Below are positions 7,046 to 10,694 of a stretch of DNA of 10,694 nt, piece by piece. This DNA comes from Bacillota bacterium (GTDB lineage: Bacteria > Bacillota > Clostridia > Acetivibrionales > DTU013), in NCBI GenBank assembly GCA_023415815.1, contig JAEZJL010000127.1, forward strand, positions 1 through 10,694, in the 5' to 3' direction. Every line of letters starts with the position of its first letter. The first letter of the stretch is position 1. The notes beneath the pieces are model-generated. The model saw only the letters and a program-made list of their open reading frames with translations. It had not been told where the DNA came from and ran no database searches. A program made the position numbers and the translations under genes.

Positions 7046-8539
7046 TCACTGTCTTCTTAGAGTTGCCAGCTTCATAATTTTTTCCTGAGTTGCGTCCCTG
7101 ATGTCGAGTACGCCTGTCAGCACGCCTTCACACATGACGGCTATCCTGTCGCTCATACGCATGAGCTCGGGAAGCTCAGACGATATCATTATGATGGATT
7201 TTCCTTCCCGGACCAGCTCGTTCATCAGCTTGTAGATCTCGCTCTTTGCCCCCACGTCGATACCGCGGGTAGGCTCGTCGAATATCAGTATGCTGCAGTT
7301 TTTTATGAGCCATTTGGCGAGGACGACCTTCTGCTGGTTGCCGCCCGAGAGGTTTTTCACCAGCTGCCTGCCCGACGGCGTCTTTATATTTATTTTTTTT
7401 ATGTGCTCATTGGTTGCCTTCGATATCCTTCCGCCGCTCACAAAGCCGATGCTTACGAAATCCCTGAGGCTGGCGAGCACGGAGTTGTCGGCGACGCTCA
7501 AGCCCGTTGCCAGCCCGTAGCGCTTTCTGTCCTCGGACAGGTAGCCGATGCCGCAGTTTACCGCGTCGGACGGGTTGCAGATGGCTGCTTTTTTGCCGGA
7601 TACATAGATTTCGCCGCTTTTCATAGGGTCGGCGCCGAAGATAAGCCGGGTCGTCTCCGTCCTGCCGGCGCCCATCAGACCGGCAAAGCCAAGTATTTCA
7701 CCCTTCCTCAGCTGGAAGGATACGTTTTTTACAATGTGCGAGCTGAGATTGCTCACCTCAAGCACCACCGGCGCATCCGGAGGCACCGAGCTCTCTGTCT
7801 TGGGATTTCCGAAAATCGCTCGCCCGACCATCATTTCAATGATCTTATCTATTGTTACATCCTGTGCGTTTACCGTACCGACATACTGGCCGTCGCGCAT
7901 CACCGTTATCCTGTCGGATATCTTTTTCAGCTCGTCCATGCGGTGCGAGATATAGATGATTCCTACGCCCTGCTTTTTCATTTCCCTTATAAACCTGAAC
8001 AGGTCCTCGATTTCCGATTCCGTAAGCGCGGCCGTCGGTTCGTCCATGATCAGGACCTCCGATTTGAAGGAAAGCGCTTTCGCTATCTCGACCATCTGCT
8101 GCTTGGCAACGCTTAAGTCCTGCACCTTGGTCGCAGGGTCTATATTTATATTCAGAGACTTCAGAAGACTGCGCGCGTCTTCGTTGCATTTCCGGATGTC
8201 AAGAAAAACGCCCGTCATAGGCTCGCGGCCGATATAGATATTTTCCGCGACGGTCAGATGGGGCATGAGATTCAGCTCCTGGTGGATCATGCCGATGCCG
8301 AGCTGCTGTGCTTCGCGCGGATTCCTTATATTTATTTCCTTGCCCTTGTACAGGATTTTCCCGCCGTCCTTCTGGTATATGCCGGTCAGCACCTTCATCA
8401 AGGTGGATTTACCGGCTCCGTTTTCACCGACAAGGGCATGGACCTCGCCCTTTATAAGGTCAAACCGGCACCCGTCAAGCGCGTGAACGCCGGGAAACGA
8501 TTTATCGATAGCTTCCATTTGAACGAGAAATTCACTCAT
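7046..8539 (-). CDS. sugar ABC transporter ATPase with two ABC domains (RbsA/MglA-like)
   Basis: Cytoplasmic ATPase powering the sugar importer; 497 residues, the normal length for the RbsA/MglA/XylG group. The N-terminal domain is complete: Walker A GENGAGKS (38-45), Q-loop Gln87, signature LSVAKQQ (142-148), Walker B VLIMDE (162-167) and switch His199. The C-terminal domain is degenerate in the family's usual way: its Walker A position reads GLMGAGRT (287-294) with Arg for the Lys, and the switch His is replaced in ISSELPE. Its signature LSGGNQQ (397-403) and Walker B ILIFDEP remain. The start ATG (complement 8537-8539) has AAAGGTGG seven bases upstream. That site is predicted to pair with a sequence about 70 bases earlier in the leader, which may control initiation. 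First gene of the transporter set; the exact sugar is unknown. Confidence 0.95.
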   Translation of the reverse strand: MSEFLVQMEAIDKSFPGVHALDGCRFDLIKGEVHALVGENGAGKSTLMKVLTGIYQKDGGKILYKGKEINIRNPREAQQLGIGMIHQELNLMPHLTVAENIYIGREPMTGVFLDIRKCNEDARSLLKSLNINIDPATKVQDLSVAKQQMVEIAKALSFKSEVLIMDEPTAALTESEIEDLFRFIREMKKQGVGIIYISHRMDELKKISDRITVMRDGQYVGTVNAQDVTIDKIIEMMVGRAIFGNPKTESSVPPDAPVVLEVSNLSSHIVKNVSFQLRKGEILGFAGLMGAGRTETTRLIFGADPMKSGEIYVSGKKAAICNPSDAVNCGIGYLSEDRKRYGLATGLSVADNSVLASLRDFVSIGFVSGGRISKATNEHIKKINIKTPSGRQLVKNLSGGNQQKVVLAKWLIKNCSILIFDEPTRGIDVGAKSEIYKLMNELVREGKSIIMISSELPELMRMSDRIAVMCEGVLTGVLDIRDATQEKIMKLATLRRQ

Positions 8540-8542
8540 GAC

Positions 8543-8633
8543 AGTCCCACCTTTATTGTATCAAGCATCGTCCGGACCAATGCAGATCGGATATTGCCGC
8601 TTGCAAATACAATTTTAAGATAAGGGCGGGACT
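8543..8633 (-). promoter_or_regulatory. candidate structured leader that masks the ATPase ribosome binding site
   Basis: On the - strand AGTCCCGCCCTTAT (8633 to 8620) can pair with ATAAAGGTGGGACT (8556 to 8543) over 14 positions: 12 Watson-Crick, one G-U and one C-A mismatch. The second arm contains the AAAGGTGG ribosome binding site of the ATPase gene. The 63 bases between can form two smaller hairpins: TTGC with GCAA around AAGCG, and GCATTG with CGATGC (one G-U) around a 7-base loop. This resembles a regulatory RNA closed by a long stem. It matches no riboswitch class I recognise, and part of the pairing could be chance. Confidence 0.35.
8592..8606 (-). promoter_or_regulatory. near-match to a catabolite-responsive element (cre)
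   Basis: On the - strand TTGCAAGCGGCAATA fits 13 of 15 positions of the CcpA-site consensus WTGNAARCGNWWWCA. It lies about 55-70 bases before the start of the sugar ATPase gene, where CcpA-type repression of sugar uptake would make sense. The same bases include the TTGC/GCAA mini-hairpin, so only one reading may be correct. Confidence 0.3.
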
Positions 8634-8643
8634 AAAAGAATGT

Positions 8644-8675
8644 GAAATCCTATAAAGAAATACAGAAATCCTACA
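8644..8675 (-). repeat. direct repeat with 21-bp spacing upstream of the transporter operon
   Basis: GAAATCCTATA (8644-8654) and GAAATCCTACA (8665-8675), written on the + strand, differ at one of 11 positions and start 21 bp apart, two helical turns. A third GAAAT lies between them at 8657. The copies lie on the same face of the DNA, as expected for a regulator such as an AraC-type response regulator. Weak -35/-10-like hexamers (TTGTAG and TATAGG on the - strand, 16 bp apart) overlap the repeats, which could be the activator-dependent promoter of the transporter genes. Confidence 0.4.
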
Positions 8676-8681
8676 AGATTG

Positions 8682-8693
8682 CGGAGCGCTCCG
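8682..8693. repeat. 12-bp perfect palindrome after the sensor binding-protein gene
   Basis: CGGAGCGCTCCG is self-complementary and ends two bases before the stop codon (8695-8697) of the upstream - strand gene, that is, just downstream of it. As RNA it gives only a 4-bp stem with a GCGC loop, and no U run follows, so it is not a convincing terminator. It may be an operator or chance. Confidence 0.25.
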
Positions 8694-8694
8694 G

Positions 8695-9669
8695 TCAGTT
8701 GGTGAAGGGAAATACCAGCTTCTGGTTTTCGGGTAAATACATGTTATCCTTGTTTATCACCTTGGAGTCCGTATTGGTGTTTTTGGGAATTGCTAAGCCA
8801 TTCATGGCATCAAGGGCGTACTTGACCCCCAGGTATCCCATGCTGAACGGGTTCTGCGTCACCAGGGACTGTATGACGTCCTTTTCCATGAAGCTGATTT
8901 CCTCGGGCGTGTTGTCAAAGCCGATTATTTTGACCTTTCCCGCCAGACCGAGCTTTTCAATGGCGCGCGCGGTCCCGGTGGTGCCGTAGGCGTTGAGGCA
9001 CACAATGGCGTCGATGTCCGGGTATTTTTTAACGAGCTCCTCCGTCAGCCGCTCTGCGGTGTTCTCGTCCGAATTGCTGTATTCCTTTGACAGGAGCTTG
9101 ACGCCGGGCTCAGCCTTTATTGCCTCAAAGAAGCCTTCCTCTCGCTGGTCGGCATTGGCGGCGCCCTTTATAAAGCTCATGACGGCGATACTGCAAGTAT
9201 CGCCTACCTCCTCGATGAGCGTTTCTCCGAGCTTCTTGCCTGAGTCAACATTGTCCGTGCCGATAAAGCCCTTTGTTTTATCGGATTTGATATCTGAATC
9301 GATGATGATGACCGGTATTTTTTCCGCATAAGCTTTTTCGACAGCGCCCACAAGCCTGACATAGTCGCCTGCAGCCAGCACCAGCGCGTCGGGTTTTTTA
9401 TCGACGGCCTCGTTGACCAGCCGGATCTGCCCGTCGATGTCGTTTTCGTCGGCGGGGCCGTCAAAGTCCACATTGACGCCAAATTCCTTTCCGGCGGCTT
9501 CGGCGCCCATTTTTACAACCGTCCAGAAGCTCCCGTTGTCCTTTTTCACGATCATTTTTATGTTGACGCTCTTTTCCTGCGCCGATAGATTGCTGCCGGA
9601 ACAGGCAAACAATGTCGCAAGCAGCATGATATTCAAAATAACCGCGGCTGTTTTATAAAGCAGTTTCAT
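8695..9669 (-). CDS. sugar-binding lipoprotein next to the sensor kinase
   Basis: A 324-residue RbsB-type (Peripla_BP_4) lipoprotein with a signal peptide ending in LFAC; Cys23 should be lipidated. It is a paralogue of the transporter's binding protein: both share FW followed by V..GA, FDGP.(S/D)E.DI, KKP.AL.LAA and a TQ(N/D)P motif in the C-lobe. Probable ligand residues by analogy with RbsB are Phe48-Trp49, Asp124, Arg176, Asn226, Asp252 (GFDN) and Gln272. Unlike the paralogue it has almost no low-complexity tether after the lipid Cys, so the fold would sit close to the membrane. The ATG (complement 9667-9669) follows AAGGAGG, which overlaps the kinase stop codon; ten bases separate the genes. 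Tight linkage to a kinase suggests a sugar-sensing partner, as with XylFII-LytS in Clostridium. It might equally be a second binding protein for the importer. Confidence 0.9.
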   Translation of the reverse strand: MKLLYKTAAVILNIMLLATLFACSGSNLSAQEKSVNIKMIVKKDNGSFWTVVKMGAEAAGKEFGVNVDFDGPADENDIDGQIRLVNEAVDKKPDALVLAAGDYVRLVGAVEKAYAEKIPVIIIDSDIKSDKTKGFIGTDNVDSGKKLGETLIEEVGDTCSIAVMSFIKGAANADQREEGFFEAIKAEPGVKLLSKEYSNSDENTAERLTEELVKKYPDIDAIVCLNAYGTTGTARAIEKLGLAGKVKIIGFDNTPEEISFMEKDVIQSLVTQNPFSMGYLGVKYALDAMNGLAIPKNTNTDSKVINKDNMYLPENQKLVFPFTN

Positions 9670-9679
9670 ATTTGCCTCC

Positions 9680-10694
9680 TTATGCTCCGCTGTTCAGGGG
9701 TATGCGTATCGTGACGGTCGTGCCGACGTCAAGCTCGCTGTCGATTTCAAGGCCGTATTCCGTGCCGTAGCAAAGCTTGATCCGCTCGTTCACATTCTTC
9801 AGCCCGACGCCCATATTGTGCTCTCCCTTTGATTCCTGATGCAGTATGCCCTTCAAAACCTTGGGCTTGATGCCGTAGCCGTTGTCTATGACCCTGAAGA
9901 GGATATTGTCGTCTTCGATGGAGGCGGTTATCCTGATCTCGCCCTTCTCCTGCAGCTGGTTTATGCCGTGGTATATGGCGTTTTCTATGATGGGCTGCAG
10001 GATAAGCTTGAGGGTCTTGCGGCTGAGCACCTCGGGCGGCGCCTCTATCGTAAAATCGAACTTGTCCTTGTACCTTATCTTCTGGATGATCAGGTAGCTC
10101 CTGGCATGCGCGATTTCATCCTCCACATTCACGATTTCGTTGCCCTTGCTGATGCTTACCCTGAAAAATTTCGCAAGCGCGGACACCATGGTCGTAACAC
10201 CGTCATAATTGCGGTTTTCGTTCATCCAGACGATGGAGTCCAGCGTATTGTATAAAAAGTGGGGATTGATCTGCGCCTGAAGAGCTCTGAATTCACTCTT
10301 CCGCTTGTCCTCCTGCTCCTTGATGATCTGGCTCATAAGCTGCTTTATCCGTGCCACCATAAGATTGAAGGCCTTTGAAAGGCGCTTCACCTCATCCTCG
10401 CCCTTGACCTCGAGGTTGATGTCGAAATCCCCGTTTTCGACCCGTTTCATCTGCCTTTCAAGCCTTTTGATGGGCTGTGATATTTTGGACGATATGAAGA
10501 GCGAGGCCAGTATTTCAAAGGCTATACCGAAAAGCGATATGAAGATGATAAAGTTGCTCAGGTTCCGCTTGTTCGCGGTCAATTCGTCCACATAGCTGAC
10601 GCCGACCATTTTCCAGCCGGTGTAGCTGATGGTTTTTACGGTCGTTATCCTTCTCTCACCCTGGAAATTGTCGAAGTACGAGCCGGGCTGCATG
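9680..10694 (-). CDS. YesM-family sensor histidine kinase (N-terminus beyond window)
   Basis: Membrane sensor kinase of the YesM/LytS type, which phosphorylates a cognate response regulator (usually an AraC-type YesN protein) in response to an extracellular signal. The frame stays open at the window edge, so the initial membrane segment and most of the extracellular sensing domain are missing. The visible part, numbered from the Met at 10693, starts with the end of a Cache-like domain (to about 42), then a membrane segment (about 46-68), HAMP (about 69-121), a short coiled stretch, and the His_kinase domain with phosphoacceptor His145 in QAQINPHFLYNTLDSI. The ATPase domain shows the N-box LQPIIENAIYHG (232-243), DNGYGI (270-275) and GVGLKNV (295-301). 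All catalytic motifs are intact. It is translationally linked to the sugar-binding lipoprotein gene, which points to sugar sensing. No regulator gene is within the window. Confidence 0.94.
   Translation of the reverse strand, partial: MQPGSYFDNFQGERRITTVKTISYTGWKMVGVSYVDELTANKRNLSNFIIFISLFGIAFEILASLFISSKISQPIKRLERQMKRVENGDFDINLEVKGEDEVKRLSKAFNLMVARIKQLMSQIIKEQEDKRKSEFRALQAQINPHFLYNTLDSIVWMNENRNYDGVTTMVSALAKFFRVSISKGNEIVNVEDEIAHARSYLIIQKIRYKDKFDFTIEAPPEVLSRKTLKLILQPIIENAIYHGINQLQEKGEIRITASIEDDNILFRVIDNGYGIKPKVLKGILHQESKGEHNMGVGLKNVNERIKLCYGTEYGLEIDSELDVGTTVTIRIPLNSGA

Noticed and set aside
7403..8116. 237-codon + strand open frame opposite the ATPase
   Set aside because: It lies wholly within the two-domain ATPase gene, whose Walker and signature motifs are intact; no independent signal for a gene.
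8555..8566. Extended -10-like TGATACAAT on the - strand just before the ATPase gene
   Set aside because: Transcription from it would start inside the ATPase ribosome binding site, leaving no usable leader, and no -35 is suitably placed.

Overview
The window looks like chromosomal DNA of a spore-forming member of the Clostridia (Bacillota). Genes carry AGGAGG-type Shine-Dalgarno sites. A GerM-type germination lipoprotein lies directly before rph, rdgB and a YsnB/YfcE-type phosphoesterase, the order I recall from the Bacillus subtilis gerM-rph-ysnA-ysnB cluster. Base composition is near balanced GC. I cannot name the genus.

Layout: two sets of genes converge on a shared terminator near 4761-4811. 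On the + strand are the 3' part of an N-acetylmuramoyl-L-alanine amidase with AMIN domains (cut by the window start), a 172-bp gap with a candidate promoter and a perfect inverted repeat touching the next ribosome binding site, then gerM, rph, rdgB and the phosphoesterase in tight succession. The amidase and GerM act on the cell envelope or spore; RNase PH matures tRNA 3' ends; RdgB removes non-canonical purine nucleotides.

On the - strand, read from the right edge, are a YesM-type sensor histidine kinase (N-terminus cut off), a sugar-binding lipoprotein whose ribosome binding site overlaps the kinase stop codon, a 155-bp intergenic region, and a complete CUT2/RbsABC-type sugar importer: two-domain ATPase, permease and a second sugar-binding lipoprotein. 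The two binding proteins are paralogues. The arrangement suggests that one reports extracellular sugar to the kinase while the other feeds the transporter; the response regulator is presumably off the right edge.

The least ordinary stretch is the 155-bp leader before the ATPase. It holds a 21-bp-spaced direct repeat, a near-match to a catabolite-responsive element, and a long imperfect pairing that would bury the ATPase ribosome binding site in a 14-position stem. No mobile element, CRISPR array, tRNA or rRNA was seen. Most of the window is ordinary housekeeping and sugar-transport sequence, and I did not find a clearly new system in it.
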